Positions 36,064 through 49,620 of a stretch of 64,000 bases of DNA are shown here, one piece after another. This DNA comes from Istiophorus platypterus. Taxonomy: Eukaryota > Chordata > Actinopteri > Istiophoriformes > Istiophoridae. The translations under genes and the position numbers were made by a program. The notes under the pieces were generated by a model. It was given only the letters and a program-made list of their open reading frames with translations, had not been told where the DNA came from and did not search any database. The stretch covers positions 8,676,714 through 8,740,713 of the forward strand of contig CM029111.1 in assembly GCA_016859345.1 (NCBI GenBank), read 5' to 3'. The stretch's first letter is position 1. Every line of letters starts with the position of its first letter.

Positions 36064-38787
36064 ATGACGAGCAGTTCAAAGCGGAAAGAAGAAAGTCATT
36101 TGCTGAATGGGGGTGTAAAACAGTCCACATGGAGCAAAGCCTTCAGCAGTAATGCTATTTGGGAAGAGAAGGTCAGTCAGTCGGCCCCTATTTTAAAAGT
36201 TATTAATGCAGCTAATTTATTATCAAGCCTTCATGGAGACTGATGTGTGGGGCTAACCGCAATGCTAAAGATTAATATGGTTTTGCCGGGCTACTTTTTA
36301 TATAGAAAGACATGACATTAATTGTCTCTTCGGTTTGGGCTTTCACCAAAAAAACAAAAAACAAAAACAAAACCAATACAGGAAGTCGACGACTTTTGAA
36401 TGGTTGCTGGCGTTTTTGACTTCCTGGTCCTTAAATTCATGGGATCATTGCGGTGCTTTTCAAATTTCCCACAATGTTCTCTGACACCAAAGTATTTAAC
36501 TTTTAAGTAGCCCGGGCCTCGGCGTCAACTAGCGATTCATTTCATTATCTTGAATCGTGTTATTTGAAATTTATTGATTAACAGTTTTATCTAATGAATA
36601 TCGAAAATATTGAAAACTGCCCATCAGTTTCCCAGAGCCCAAGGTGACCCGTTCAAATTGCTTTTATTGTTCAAAGAACAATACAAGATGCACTTGTGTA
36701 AAACAGTGAGATGCATCAAATTCGCACATTGCAAAGACTTGATTTAGAGAATGATTGACATTTTTGCTTCATAAATGACTTATAACTGTGGAAGATTCAT
36801 TTTCTTTAGACTGGCTATTCAGTTAATCCAGTAGCATAAGTCTTGCTTTCTTTCTGGTATTGTTCAAGAGTCTCTCTCCCATCAGTTTTTATTTCTCCAG
36901 CCAAAACCCAAACACCTAACTTCAGCCTGAGGTAACCTTAGTTTACCTTTAACCCTACTGAGGTCAGTGCTTCAGAAGACCATTTTTGAAGGAGAAATAG
37001 ACTTTAACAAAAGACTGGTGACACATTCTCACAGTTTAGTCAAAACATTAGATCATGTGTTCCTGTTGTGAACAGTCAATCTGTTTTTTTTTTTTCTCTG
37101 TTGAAGGAACTAGAGCTAGACTAGCCCTTAGTACCTGCATCAGGGCTAGATGTTGATATGCTTTTCTAGCACATGCACAACATCAGGAAAAAAAACATGA
37201 AATCAAGGACTGTAATGCGTTAGTCAGTTAAGGCTGTTAGTTTTCTCTGAATCAAGTTTCTGTATTTTCTTTTTACAGGACGAGTTTTTAGATGTGATTT
37301 ACTGGCTCCGGCAAATTATCGCAGTAATCCTTGGTGTGATATGGGGTGTTGCACCGTTGAAAGGATTTCTGGGAATAGCCATGTAAGTATTCTGTGCATC
37401 CTGTCTAAACCCGAGCCCCTATATATTCGATATTCCTCAAGAAATGACTGAAAATGTAAAATCTCCATTTGTTTGTCCCGTTAGATTCTGCATCATCAAC
37501 GCTGGAGTCCTTTATGTATACTTCAGCAGCTTTCAGCAGATCGATGAGGAAGAGTATGGTGGAACGTGGGAACTCACAAAAGAAGGCTTCATGACATCTT
37601 TTGCTCTTTTTCTGGTAGGTTTGCCAATATTTATGAAAACATGTAGACATTTTTCAAAATAAGTTTAATTTGGAATAGCTTTTCCTTTCACATCTTTTCT
37701 CAGCTGTTTATTGTATAGCATTTACTTAATGATGAAAGCCAATTCATGGTGAATATCAGATTCAGTTTAGTTAATATTTCAGCACCACTGTTGCCGTGGT
37801 AGTAGAAGATTCATATACTGCAGTGGCATCTTATGTTGTTTAAACAAGACCTAAACTAAAACTAACTAACTAACTGACTAACATGTTGAGGTTTTCGAAC
37901 TGACTCGTTGAGACAGATGTTATAGCCTGTTAACGTTTACTCCTACTTAAACCTGACTCTCCATGTCCTAGTATGTTATCTTATTGTGAGTTAGTGTTGT
38001 GTTTTTGACACATCGGACATTAGTCCTTTTGAATCTTTAAGCCATTCAGCTCACCACTTTTCATGATGTAAAAAAAAGTCCAAGATCCAAGTTGAAAGTT
38101 TTAGTGAGTATTAGTATGAGGATTTGTTTTCAGATCAACTACATCTGTAACATGTAGAGAAAAACCTAAAATGTAATAATGAATTTAGGTCTGTCTTAAA
38201 ACAACTTCCCTCTTTGTGTTTCTCATGACTGCGCTTCCTCAGGTGTGGTGAAGAGACAGTAACATAAAGAGGGAGTTTAAAAAAAAAAAAGGCTAACTTT
38301 GGAAGGTACCTACGTCAATTGTCCAACTAAGACAGCTGAAACTTCAGTGAACAAAGACTGAATTTTGTCCCTAATCACTTACATTAGATTTGCAATAAGG
38401 AAGGGATATCTTCTAGGTAAGTATGGACAGGAGAAATGATTAAAGTAACAACAAACTGGTTCAGAGAACATACAGACATGAAATTATTGTTTAAATTCAG
38501 TTACACTGATCAATATCTTATATAATTTCATTTTAAGAACAGACTGTAATGTCTAAAAATCTTCTCATAATTTCCAGGCTCATCAGCAAATTTTGTTTCC
38601 TTATATAAATCGGTGTTTAATGCATTTATTAAGCTAATTGCAGGTTCACAAATTTTCCAAACATGCCATGACTGATTCAGCTAATTGTGAAGCAGGTGAT
38701 TTGGTTATTATCAACTAATCTGTCATTTTTATATGTCTTTAACAGGTGGTGTGGATAATCTTTTACACAGCTCTACATTTTGACTGA
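36064..38787 (+). CDS. rab5if: RAB5-interacting factor (OPTI / RCAF1 homologue)
   Basis: Small membrane protein, called C20orf24 in human. It is reported as OPTI in the GEL complex with TMCO1, which helps insert multipass proteins at the ER translocon, and as a respirasome assembly factor (family knowledge). Exons 36064-36171, 37279-37382, 37485-37614, 38746-38787; all GT-AG and in phase; 127 aa. The N-terminus is polar (MTSSSKRKEESHLLNGGVKQ). The core contains DEFLDVIYWLRQIIAVILG and WGVAPLKGFLGI. Hydrophobic helices lie near residues 42-63 and 67-84 and at the C-terminus (FALFLVVWIIFYTALHFD). The start is the first ATG in the promoter-proximal exon and gives the expected length. Near-complete identity with the human core as I remember it. 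Confidence 0.95.
36527..36795. mobile_element. MITE-like repeat, copy C (rab5if intron 1)
   Basis: Diverged copy lacking clear ends but holding the family's interior phrases CAGTTTCCCAGAGCCCAAGG, TTCAAATTGCTTTTATTGTT and GACATTTTTGCTTCATAAATG. Lies in the first intron of rab5if. Confidence 0.55.
37615..38745 (+). other. rab5if: rab5if intron 3
   Basis: 1.1 kb of AT-rich intron bounded by CTG|GTAGGT and TCTTTAACAG. No other feature was recognised apart from an A-rich stretch near 38280. Confidence 0.7.
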
Positions 38788-39315
38788 GAGGAATCCATAG
38801 GACACTAAATACGAACATTTCTGCTGAAGTAAATTATCAAGACACGGGAACTCCATGACTTGAGGGGTGTCAACGCTCCTACATACAGTATGACTTCTCA
38901 GTTTGCAGTGCATCATGGAATCCTAGTTTGAATAACAAGATACTGCAAGACCACCGTGATGAACATGTTCAAATACTGTACATTTCTCTTAATTTGAGGG
39001 TTCCTGTTGAAGGCTCTCTCTAGTACACTTCCCATTTGTTATATTTCCTTTATCACTTCATTCTCATCATCTCTGACAAAACAGTAAAGATACAGAAAGC
39101 ATTACATTTCAGTTTGGTGGCAGTGCAGTTTACGCTGGAACAGAAGGAGGACACTTTCTCTTGGTTGTCTTACTGCTTTAGAAGAGTGACATAAACACAG
39201 TTTTGTAGTGTAATGTAAAGATAACAACCTGTATATGTATACATCCCAGTTTACTTCTCATGAGCTGCTCACTCAGATTACAGAAACTGGGCAATAAAAA
39301 CAGTATCTTGTCATA
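38788..39315 (+). other. rab5if: rab5if 3' UTR
   Basis: Non-coding sequence from the TGA to just past AATAAA at 39293-39298. A second, variant signal ATTAAA lies at 40272-40277, so a longer 3' UTR to about 40290 is possible. Confidence 0.6.
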
Positions 39316-41570
39316 AAGTCGTTATGATTCAATCAGTCGATGAGTGTAAAATGTTACCTTTTTAATTTAGGGACACATGCATAATATGAGATGTACTTAA
39401 TAACCAGTAAAGGATGAATTCTTTGTTCACAGTTCAACTTCACTCCAAAATTATATTTGACTTTTTGAGAATTTAATCTGGGACCTAACAAAACAATTAT
39501 ATAAAAAAACGTCATGAACGTAAAGGTTACTATTAAGGTTACAGTATGTGTCCAGTTTCAAATCATTTTTTAATAAAATCTGTCAATTGTCATTTCTTCT
39601 TAAGGGTCTGGCGTCCAACTAAATGTGAAAAATCATCCGTCACCACAGCTGACGAACTTGTGCTAATTTTAACATCAGCAACAAATGCTTGTTGTAAGAT
39701 AGGCATATCAGCCGATATCCTATCCCAAAGCCAGTATCTGCCAGTAAGTATCGATGCACTGTAACGTCAGTTGGGAACTAATAGCCATCATCACCTGTCA
39801 TCTGTCCATCCAAATTAAATCCTCAATGCAAAGAGGGAGGAGACATGCATGTTGCGTAAAAATGCAAATATTCAGATTTAAGCGAAAAACCTGGTTTGTG
39901 CACTGCCATGATTTGCTGTTCATTTATCTAGATGTCATTTATTAATGGCATTTGTTAGGAGGGTAGAAATAATTTAAATGTATAATTTTCTCACATGTAG
40001 CTTCCAGATCAAGTCTTACCTGTTATTTTGGAATTAATTTAAACTTCTTTGTAAATTCTGTATAATGTCGCTTTTGTCAAAGCCATCTTGTATTACACAG
40101 ATTTATTTGTACGTATGTTATATCTTGTTTGATGTAACATATTTCTCAGTATTTTATAGTGAAGAACTTTTAACATCAGTTCTCGCAAAGTTATTGTAAT
40201 GATACTGTTATATTAGATACGCAGCTGGTGTTTGAAAGGATTGTATTTTCTGATCAAATCTTTTGGGAATCATTAAACATGGGCTTTATTTGGCCTCCAT
40301 TTTCAAGCAGGTGGTATTTAGTTTTTTTTATATAAACGTAGAAGAATTCTGAAAAAAAAAAATGTTTTCCATTTTCTTTTTTTTTTAATTTTCCTGGCAG
40401 GAAAATGGGCTCTAATACTATTTATATCCTAATCCTAACCCTAACACTCTACTGAATTTTCCAAGTTCCAACAAAAAGTATCCCAACACACAAAAACACA
40501 CATAGAAAAAGCCTTCATATAGTACACAGTACGTCTCTTATACGGAAAAAATGCCACTCATCCAACCAAGCCCTCCCCTTACCAACAGGCTAAACCATAC
40601 ATTCCAGATAAAAATAAATAAAAGGAATTTTTTAAAAAATCACAAAAACATAAAAAGTAATATGTTGGTACAACTCATTAAATGGACCTTATATACTTGC
40701 ACATAAGGGATATTTTCATTTTGATCATGTTAAAATTGGATATAAAAGTTGTCCATATTTTCCTTTCATGGTGAATTAAATTTTCTCCAGCCTCAAAGGA
40801 AACATGACATCTCTAAGCTACCTGGCATAAATTTCTTTTTCTCAATTTTTCTAGCTCAATAGGATAAAATGACAGGCTGATGAACATGTAGGTGAATGCA
40901 TTATAAATATTTATGGGCCAGGCAGCAAAAACGCCAGTTAAAGGATTTGAATCAATCCTTGTGCTGTAAGCATCACTCAGTTATTTGAAGCCTGAGGCCT
41001 AGAGTGTTTACAGAACAGGGCAAGATTAAAGCATGCGAATCAGAGTAGCTGGAGAAGTATACCTTTGGTTATATTGGATATATTGGATATATTTGGATAA
41101 TCTAATTTACTTGGTTGAGCCCTGATCATGTGATTGGACTTACATTAGGTAGATGTGTCGGTGACCCTTCAACCATGCACTCGGGCAATAGATCCATGGA
41201 CATAGGTCTCATATTATGCATTTTCCTTAGTTTTACTGCCTTTATTTTGTTCTACACCAGATGAAATGTCCCCTGTTTCCACACTTTCATCAGTCGATAT
41301 ACTTGACTGGTGAGGCTTTCCTCAAAGAAAATACCAGAAACTTTCAAACGATAACTGAAGTAGCTGCAAATACTAGAAATTACTAATAAAGCGAGTTCTG
41401 CAGTGAAACATCTAATCCGTTTTAGTATTTACATGACAATTTCACATTCATATGTCAGATTTTAAAGCCACGTGTTCTGGCTGCATGGGGGCTCAAACCA
41501 TCTACGAAGAACCAAAAGTCTAGAGTGTTTTCAAATTGCAGCTGTTTATGAAGCAGTGCCGTCACTCACA
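39316..41570. other. Intergenic region rab5if-dhx35
   Basis: AT-rich DNA. The first kilobase may be an extended rab5if 3' UTR. The rest is unique-looking with no coding exon recognised. Confidence 0.6.
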
Positions 41571-41573
41571 CAA

Positions 41574-41661
41574 CCTCTGGAAACCAGAGGTAGTGACGTC
41601 ATCCGCAGGGGGAGAAAAAAAAAATCCAAACACATGTGACGTAGAGGGCAAGATGGCGGCT
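41574..41661 (+). promoter_or_regulatory. dhx35: dhx35 core promoter elements
   Basis: A perfect 7-bp-arm palindrome CCTCTGGAAACCAGAGG (41574-41590) is followed by a full CRE, TGACGTCA (41594-41601). CAAGATGGCGGC then overlaps the start codon and matches the YY1 consensus typical of TATA-less housekeeping genes. A CpG-rich intron start follows (41700-42010). Confidence 0.6.
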
Positions 41662-44600
41662 CCCCTCTCCACGATGAAATTTTGGAAGCCGGGTAAGTGC
41701 GAAAAAAATGACTAAATCAGGTGTTTCGTGCAAGTTTTTGGGGATTTGTATTCGTATACGTGCAGCTGTTGACACGAACCGGCCGGTCTCGGTTCGACCG
41801 CGGCTTCCTGAGCAGGCTGCGTTATATCTGCAGCCCGCTCAGCTCGGGTAACGTTAGCTCTGCGGAATCAGAAGTATAACCTGCCCAAATTGAACACGCA
41901 GGCTACGGGCTTGCGCCGCTGCCACACGGATACACGCGGTCGAAAACACACCGCTGCCGAGGGGCTTCGGTCGCCCGTAGGTCTCCCACTTCACGGCTGA
42001 GCCCCGGCTGCCGTCCTCTTTTAAGTCCTCAGCCCGCTGACACTTGAATTAAACGTCTTATCTTCACCTTCGCCATCTGCTCCGCTCCAGGGTCTGAGGC
42101 ACCGGGGATCTCGGAGGAGCGGGAGCTCAACACAGAGACCACCGGCTCCCCCATCATCTTCAACCCGCACACCGCCCTCTCCATAGAGAAACAACGACAG
42201 AAACTGCCCGTTTTCAAGGTTTCGAACCAACCTCTCAAAACATGCCCGAGTGTGACTGCAGGATGACAAAGGGATTGTGCGGGATCTAGGTGTGCTTGCT
42301 CCTTTTGTGTGGGGGTGATTTTTTTAAAAATGGTTGTTAATGAGTTGCTCTGTTGATTGTTTCCCATCCAGCACAGAAACAACATCTTGTACCTGGCAGA
42401 GAGCTACCAGACTGTCATCATAGTTGGCGAGACGGGATGTGGGAAGACGACACAGATACCTCAGGTTAGTATAATTAATCTATGCAACATATTGGCAACC
42501 ATTAGAAAAAATATAATTAAAATGTGTTAGGACTGGTGAATAGCATCTGTGTCTGCTCTAAAAAGAGCAACGCACCCTCATATGCTAAAAATGTAATATA
42601 TTCACAAGGCACAACACTGCCGCAGTGGACCCATACCCTTCATGCGGTTAAACTCTTAATTGTGGTGTTACATGCACTCCTCCTGTGCTAAGTAGCCACT
42701 TTTTTCAGCAGGGTTTGGATCACATCAGCTATAGTTTAATTTATGCAGAGTGTGCTATTCTGCAACATCAATGTCTCTATCATCCTGCTTTGTACTCTTT
42801 TTTTTTTTTTTTCTTTTGGATCCACCTCCTCTTTTTGACTCCTTTCAGTACCTGCTGGAGGCTGGCTGGGCAGCGGAGGGGAAGGTGATTGGAGTGACAC
42901 AGCCTCGACGCGTGGCTGCTATCGCTGTAAGAGCCCTGCTGATGTCCTGTTACCGCTAAGCTCCTTCACTTTTTTTAATGTCATTTTGCTGCAAGAAATT
43001 TAGGTCACTCTGAAGGACACATGCCTAATTCAGATAATATATTTCCCCCCTCTTTCCTGCTGATAGGTTGCTAACCGCGTGGCAGAGGAGCGGGGGGCCC
43101 TGCTGGGACATGAGGTGGGCTACACCATCCGATTTGATGACTGCTCTGATCCCCACGCCACACGGATCAAGGTATTGCCCAACAGGAGTGTGTGTTTTTC
43201 CCCCCTGATTGGTTTCATTTCAGTACTTGACCGTCCCCGTGTCCTATAGTTCCTTACAGATGGCATGCTGGTGCGGGAGATGATGGCTGACCCTCTTTTG
43301 AAAAAATACAGGTACATGTTTGCAATTAAGCCATTAACTTGGCAGTCACCATAGGAGATATTTTTTACTTGTCATGGTGTGACTTGTGACCAGCGTGCAC
43401 CGTACCAGGACCCTTGAACGGAAGCCGCTAAATGCAATTCATTCATCGTTAATTGTGATCCTTCTTACGTGACATGTCGAAATGTCATCCTGTTATTGGA
43501 CATGTAAACTTGTTTTTGGTATCAAGACTGGGTTGGATTCACTTCTGGTAACTCTAATGTTCTTTGTTGTGCTGGCGTCCTCAGCGTGCTGATGCTAGAT
43601 GAAGCACATGAGAGAACCCTGTACACAGACATCGCCATTGGTCTTCTAAAGAAGGTAACATCACCTGATGCTGTCAGTGGATTAAAATTAAGCTGCACTA
43701 TTTAACTTATGCTTTACTAGCCATGAAAATAATGTTTAAAGTTCTGACCTCTATAACTTTTTAACCCAAGTCTCCTTCCGTGTTCTCACTGCTACATTCT
43801 CTCACTTTCCCCCAATAGATTCAGAAGAAGCGGCGAGACCTGCGGCTGATTGTGGCCTCTGCCACTCTGGATGCCAAGGTGACTGCATCATTAAGATGAA
43901 CAGATATGCTTGATTAGTGAGAGAGGAGAAACAAAGACTGAGACAGGGAAAGTTGATGTCTGGTCAGATCACATTGTACTGACATCTGCGATGCACTGAT
44001 GAAAGGGAGACACAATCAGGCCACGACTAAGCTCAGCTTTAAACCAAGTCAGCTGAAATGCCAAATCAGACAGCAACTGTATTCTGTGTAAAAAAGGCTT
44101 TTATCTGCACATGCCAATTATTTTGTTATACTAAGTTGCACACTTTTTAAAATGTCTGAATGAGGACAATGTGAGTATTTCATTGTTTTGCTGCTGCAAA
44201 ACATTTGGAAAATGCCACTTGTAATAAAAAAAAAAAAAAAAAAGGAAAAAAAAAAAAGAATTCCCTCTTTAATGCTGTTATACTGACTAAAATATCGCTT
44301 TCATTGAAGAAATTCCATGACTTCTTCAACCTGAATGAGTCTGGGGATCCGAACAAGGATACCTGTGGTATTCTAACAGTGGAGGGACGCACCTTTCCAG
44401 TGGACGTCTTCTATACTGTCAGGTACGTAATTCGCGTAATTCAGTCTCAGGAAAAAGTTTATATAATTTGTATATCTCTTTCTCATTTTGAAATGTCTTA
44501 TGTTTGTTCTCAGTCCTGTCCCAGACTACGTAAAGGCAACAGTGGAGACAGTGCTGAAGATCCATGAGACAGAGGATGATGGAGATGTCCTGGCTTTTCT

Positions 44601-47600
44601 TACTGGCCAGGTTAGTGGCCATATCTTTTAATATTACTCAACCTTTATTTAATAACTTATAGAAGGACAGAAGGGTATATATTCTACACAAGTTCTCCAT
44701 TTGTTATTTTATAACTATAGTGTAGTGCGGTCAGTCTGCTAATTATCATATTCCCTTGTGTTTTTCCCCTTTAGGAAGAGGTGGAGAAGGTGGTGTCCCT
44801 TCTGCAGGACCAGGCGAGGTCTCTGTCACGATATGGCCTGAAGAAACACCTGAGAATTTTGCCCATGTATTCTGGCCTACCATATGCTGAGCAGATGAAG
44901 GTCTTTGAGAGGGCACCCTCTTCTGTTCGCAAGGTAAATGCTGCCTTCAGTTTTGTGCAGGTATAGAGAGAATAAACTTGAAATAAGAGTTTGCAATACC
45001 TTCATTTTTTTTAATATGACCCATAATTCCTTCTGTAAAATGGTAACGGAATTTCCAAAAGAAAAAAGAAGTCTAAAAGATGAAAATATAAATATAGTAG
45101 CATTAATCACAGCCCTTTTTTGGCATTAGATGCTAATTAATAGCACAAAATCACATAATCTTGAAATAATATGGCCTCTATTGTGGGTAATTCAGTCATA
45201 TTATGTTAGAATCAAGGAAATAAACACACTGTTCTTAGAGCATGGAAGAGGCCTTCCTCCAAAGTATAAACACTGCAGACAGGTGTTGACATTAGAGGCG
45301 ATAATAGCCACTATAACACATCTGACCTATTCCTGTATTGCCTCTTCAGGTCGTGGTGGCTACTAACATAGCGGAGACCTCCATCACTATAAATGGAATT
45401 GTGTTCGTCATTGACTGTGCATTTGTTAAGCTGCGAGCATATAATCCCTCCACTGCCATCGAGTCACTGGTGGTCACCCCCATCTCCAAAGCTTCGGCCA
45501 GTCAGAGGGCTGGGAGAGCTGGACGAAACCAACCTGGGAAATGCTTTAGACTTTACACAGGTGTGTGAGAGTTTGCAGGGACAGAAGAGTGATGATAAGC
45601 ACAGAATGTTGTCTATTAGAGGAAATCTGCATTAACATTTGTATCAAATTTTATTAGTCTGACATCCTCCTTCCTCCACCATCCCTGAGTGTTTTTCTGT
45701 TGTTTTCCCTTGTTGCCTCGGTTCCTTTCCTCAGAGGAGGACTTTGAGAAACTGCCTGCCTCTAATGTACCAGAGATGCAGCGCACCAGTTTGGCCCCTG
45801 TCATCCTGCAGCTCAAAGCATTAGGCATTGACAACGTGCTGCGGTTCAGCTTCCTTTCTGTGAGTAGCTCACTCTGTCTCCACAGGACGGCTGTGATGTG
45901 TTCACCCATTGTGAAAGTAATTGTACTCTACATTTTAATTAGCGAGAATGGCCCCTTGCCTCTGCGAGAAAAATTAATAGGAACCATAAAATTAATGCTG
46001 CCATTGTCTTTCTGTGCTTTTTAAACATTCTCACTCATTCCATCTTTTAGAAAACATTGTAACTGTTGGACTTAACTTTCATTTTCGTTTACTATAAAAT
46101 AACAGCCTCCTCCAGCTCAGACCATGGTTCAGGCTCTTGAACTGCTCTACGCTCTGGGAGGTAAGACACAGGGTGGTCAGCAGGGTGGTAACGTAAAGAA
46201 GATATTCTGTCCTTCAACTGCAAGACCAGTGTTCAAAATGGTGTGTTAGCAAGTGTCCTTGCACAAGTTGCAGTATCGTAATTATTTGCGTATTTGTTGG
46301 CAGGTCTGGACCATTACGGCCGTTTGACTGATCCCACCGGTGTGCGGATGGCAGAGTTTCCTCTCAGCCCCATGTTTGCCAAGATGCTCCTAGAGTCAGG
46401 AAACTTTGGCTGCTCCAAAGAGATTGCTACCATAGCAGCAATGATGCAGATTCAGAATATATTTGTCATACCACCCAATCAGAAGAAAGCTGCTGTGAGT
46501 GAAAAACAAGCTTTCTTTGGGAGCCTATTGTATATTTAGCAGAAACGCTTTTTCAGCATAACAGTATCCTTTTTTTGCTATCTCACTCTGCAGGCTCGAG
46601 AGCACAGAAAATTTGCAGTCGCAGAGGGAGACCACCTCACCATGCTGAATGTATATGAAGCGTTCATTAAGGTATAGTGGTCTTCAGTATGCATTGAGCT
46701 CAGTCTGTGGCAGAGAAACACTTTGGAGCTCTCGAGTGAATGTCAGGGATAAAGTTGACTCTAATCAAGGCTATGCGGCTTTGTCCTTATTTCTCCTGCA
46801 GCACCAGAAGAGCTCTCAGTGGTGTCAGGAACATTTTCTCAATTACAAGGGCCTGCTGCGGGCTGTGACTGTACGAGAGCAGCTCCGGCGTCTCATGAAC
46901 AAGTTTAAGGTGCCCCGGACCTCCAGTGAAGGTCTGTGTGTGTCATGTTTACCTGATGTAATGTGTCGGGTTGTTTCAGCTGAGTCGACTAAACGACAAG
47001 CTGGTGAACTTTCTTGTTTTCAGCTGTTTGTTTTTAAATCTTATAAATGTACGACTTGCACAGGTGATCCGGATGTGATCCTGAAGTGCATTGTATCTGG
47101 GTTTTTCGCTAATGCTGCCCGCATTCACCATTCTGGTTCCTACAGGTGAGAGAGCTCATTGCCAGTTATTACTCCTCTTTTAGATGTTTAACTTTTCATA
47201 GCCGAGGAAATATTTTTCAAATCACATCACACTTTCTTTTGCTTTGCAAGGACTTTACGAGATGATCGTGAGCTTCACATCCACCCCAGCTCCGTGCTTT
47301 TTGGAGAGAAACCTCCAAAATGGTCAGTACATATTCCTCGCACATTATGCTACTGCAATGTTACAAATGTGGTGTCTTATACAATAAACTTGGTTTTATT
47401 TAGCTCCTTTATTCTGTTCTTGTACATTCAGGGTATACAGGTATTTAGAGTTTTGTATTTAAAAATCTTTCAAAGAACTACACTTGAAGTATCCATGCTG
47501 TCTCCTCTCCAGGGTTGTCTTCAATGAAGTGGTGCAGACATCAAAATACTACATGCGTGATGTTACAGCTGTTGAGTCATCCTGGTTGGTTGAGTTGGCC

Positions 47601-47898
47601 CCTCACTTTTATAAGCAGGCTAAGGTAGGCAAAAAGATCACCCACACTTCAGCTTATTATTTAGCAGCAACTGTTGCGACTGATCTGAAAAGGTCAGTTC
47701 ACAATAGCTGAAGCCCCAGTTATATTTCTATGTTTTTATGTTTTTGTTTTGTTGATGATATTCTCTGAGGTTCTGACACCAACATTTATTTGGTTGTTTT
47801 AATAGTCTGCTAATGGCACCACTTTGATTTAATTGTTTCCTGCCTCTTTTGTCTTTCAGCACGGTTCATTGGCCAGTAAGAGATCCCGGGTCCTCTAA
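41653..47898 (+). CDS. dhx35: DEAH-box RNA helicase DHX35
   Basis: ATP-dependent RNA helicase of the DEAH/RHA group, found in human spliceosomal C complexes. Exons: 41653-41692, 42091-42218, 42372-42464, 42849-42926, 43067-43171, 43250-43311, 43585-43654, 43819-43878, 44310-44422, 44514-44610, 44775-44933, 45350-45560, 45735-45859, 46106-46160, 46304-46494, 46594-46671, 46802-46931, 47064-47145, 47251-47322, 47513-47624, 47860-47898. All junctions keep frame; 699 aa (human 703). Helicase motifs in order: I GETGCGKTTQ, Ia TQPRRVAA, Ib TDGMLVREM, II DEAH, III SATLD, V NIAETSITI, VI QRAGRAGR. Helicase-associated and OB-fold regions follow (LYALGGLDHYGRLTDPTG; LHIHPSSVLFGEKPPKWVVF). Conserved catalytic residues are intact. 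The start is the ATG inside AAGATGGCG at the promoter. Ends in SKRSRVL. Confidence 0.97.
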
Positions 47899-49620
47899 AT
47901 CTCACCATCATTTCACCCTGATACGAGAGGAAGATTCATTGGACTAAATGGAGAAAATTCCTCAAGTTGCCACTGTGCCCCTCTCCATGTCATTGTATAT
48001 AAAGATGTAATATATTTATTGTCCATGTCCGCCATCACAGCTTCTCCACGCTATGTGGCCACACTAGAATGGAATTAAGTGGATATATTTTTAGTGCTGA
48101 AAGCATTTGAAAGCATATGTCTTGCCTTTCGACAGCGATGTAGTTTATATTTGATCTGAGTGCGGTAAATGATGATGAACTTGAGATGAGTCCAGGCTGT
48201 GCCTGATGTGTGATCATTCAAGCTTGGTCGTGTACTTTATTTATACTTGTACATAGTCAAAGCATCCTGAGGTCCAGGGAATGACTCCTGTACCAGAGGC
48301 CCGTCCATACCTGGTTCTAGGCTATATTTTTTTAAATGCTGTCTTTTTCCTGGTTGTATGATAAATAATGGAAGACAATGGAATGGAAGAAGGTTTCCAT
48401 TTTAGAGACTTACGGTCTAGTATTTTAGTTAATTTCCCCCCACCCTCCCAATAGCCTGGGTGCCTTTATGTTTTTAATTGGTTCACTGTAACTTCAGTTT
48501 AATTTTGATCACTTAAACATTCTGTACATTCCTACAGATTGTAGTGGTATATATTTGCAGACATGGAGAGGGAAATGCATTTCTTTAATTTTTTTCAGTC
48601 AAGTTTCAGGTCTTTCATTTAATAATGATACTGTGAAAGTACTGCTTTACTCTTGGATCCTAGTTTTCCGCTCTGTATTGCCACTTAACTACAGTCTAGC
48701 TCAGGCGTACTGGCCTTGTCACCACTCTGTGCCGATTTTCTTTATCAGCCTATTTCACATTTCGTTTTTTCAGATGGAATGTGTACACACCTGAGCATTG
48801 TAAATGAAAAGCTGTGAAATCAAACTTAAAAATGAAGTGCCATTTCTCGCTGTGACGACAAAGTGCATTCAGACATGTATCCAAAGCCTCAAAGAAACAG
48901 TAGCATTTATCAGATTCCAGCCGTCTCTTTGGCCGTCATAATTGCCTATCCTCAAATGATTTGTCTCATTTGTGACCAATGCCGTATTGTAATTTTCTTT
49001 ACTTGTTACCTTCATCCTCTACCATGTGTCCAGTAAAAGGGTCAGTTACAGTATTTGTGATTTCCATCACATACAGATAACACGTCTTATCAGTTTTACA
49101 TGGTTTTGTCTGTCTTCAGAGGTTTTTGGCCCCGAAAGCATCTGTGAGCAGCATCAAAGTTTTTTGTCATTTTACTCTGCTGGGATGTACTTTCAGACCA
49201 GTAAAGTCACTGTCCCTTAATTGTGACTTCTGCCTGCATGGTCTTATTTAGAACTTGTTCATGAGGTTACAACTGTAGATTCGGTGAACCTGTAATCAAA
49301 CCACAGAACAACACATCATACAGTAGATAGGTAGAAACAACTCAGATTAGATGGATAAACAAATGTACCAAAAGTACTTTTGCATGTTAAATGGTACTCT
49401 GATGTAGACCTATACACTCAAGATCACCTCATGGACTTAACGTAAATGAAAACATTTGTGAGATGACTTGTTTATTCTCATTTGTGCTGATACTTTTGAA
49501 TATGTATGCAGCCAAAGCAGTAATCTGTGGACCTGTGTAACTGATCACCTCTGAGATAAAAACTGTCTCCTGCCATTTCTCCCTCACATCCTCAAATAAA
49601 GCATTATTGTCATGTGCTGA
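47899..49620 (+). other. dhx35: dhx35 3' UTR
   Basis: 1.7 kb from the TAA to just past AATAAA at 49595-49600, which is followed by a TTGTCATGTGCTGAGTG GU-rich element. No coding potential was recognised. Shorter forms are possible. Confidence 0.55.

Noticed and set aside
40428..40447. CCTAATCCTAACCCTAACAC, telomere-like string
   Set aside because: Only two imperfect units; too short to be an interstitial telomere array.
45590..45661. Box C/D snoRNA-like pair (GTGATGA and CTGA) in a dhx35 intron
   Set aside because: The flanking bases do not form a terminal stem and no clear D'/C' boxes or guide pairing were found. Single motif pairs this short occur by chance.
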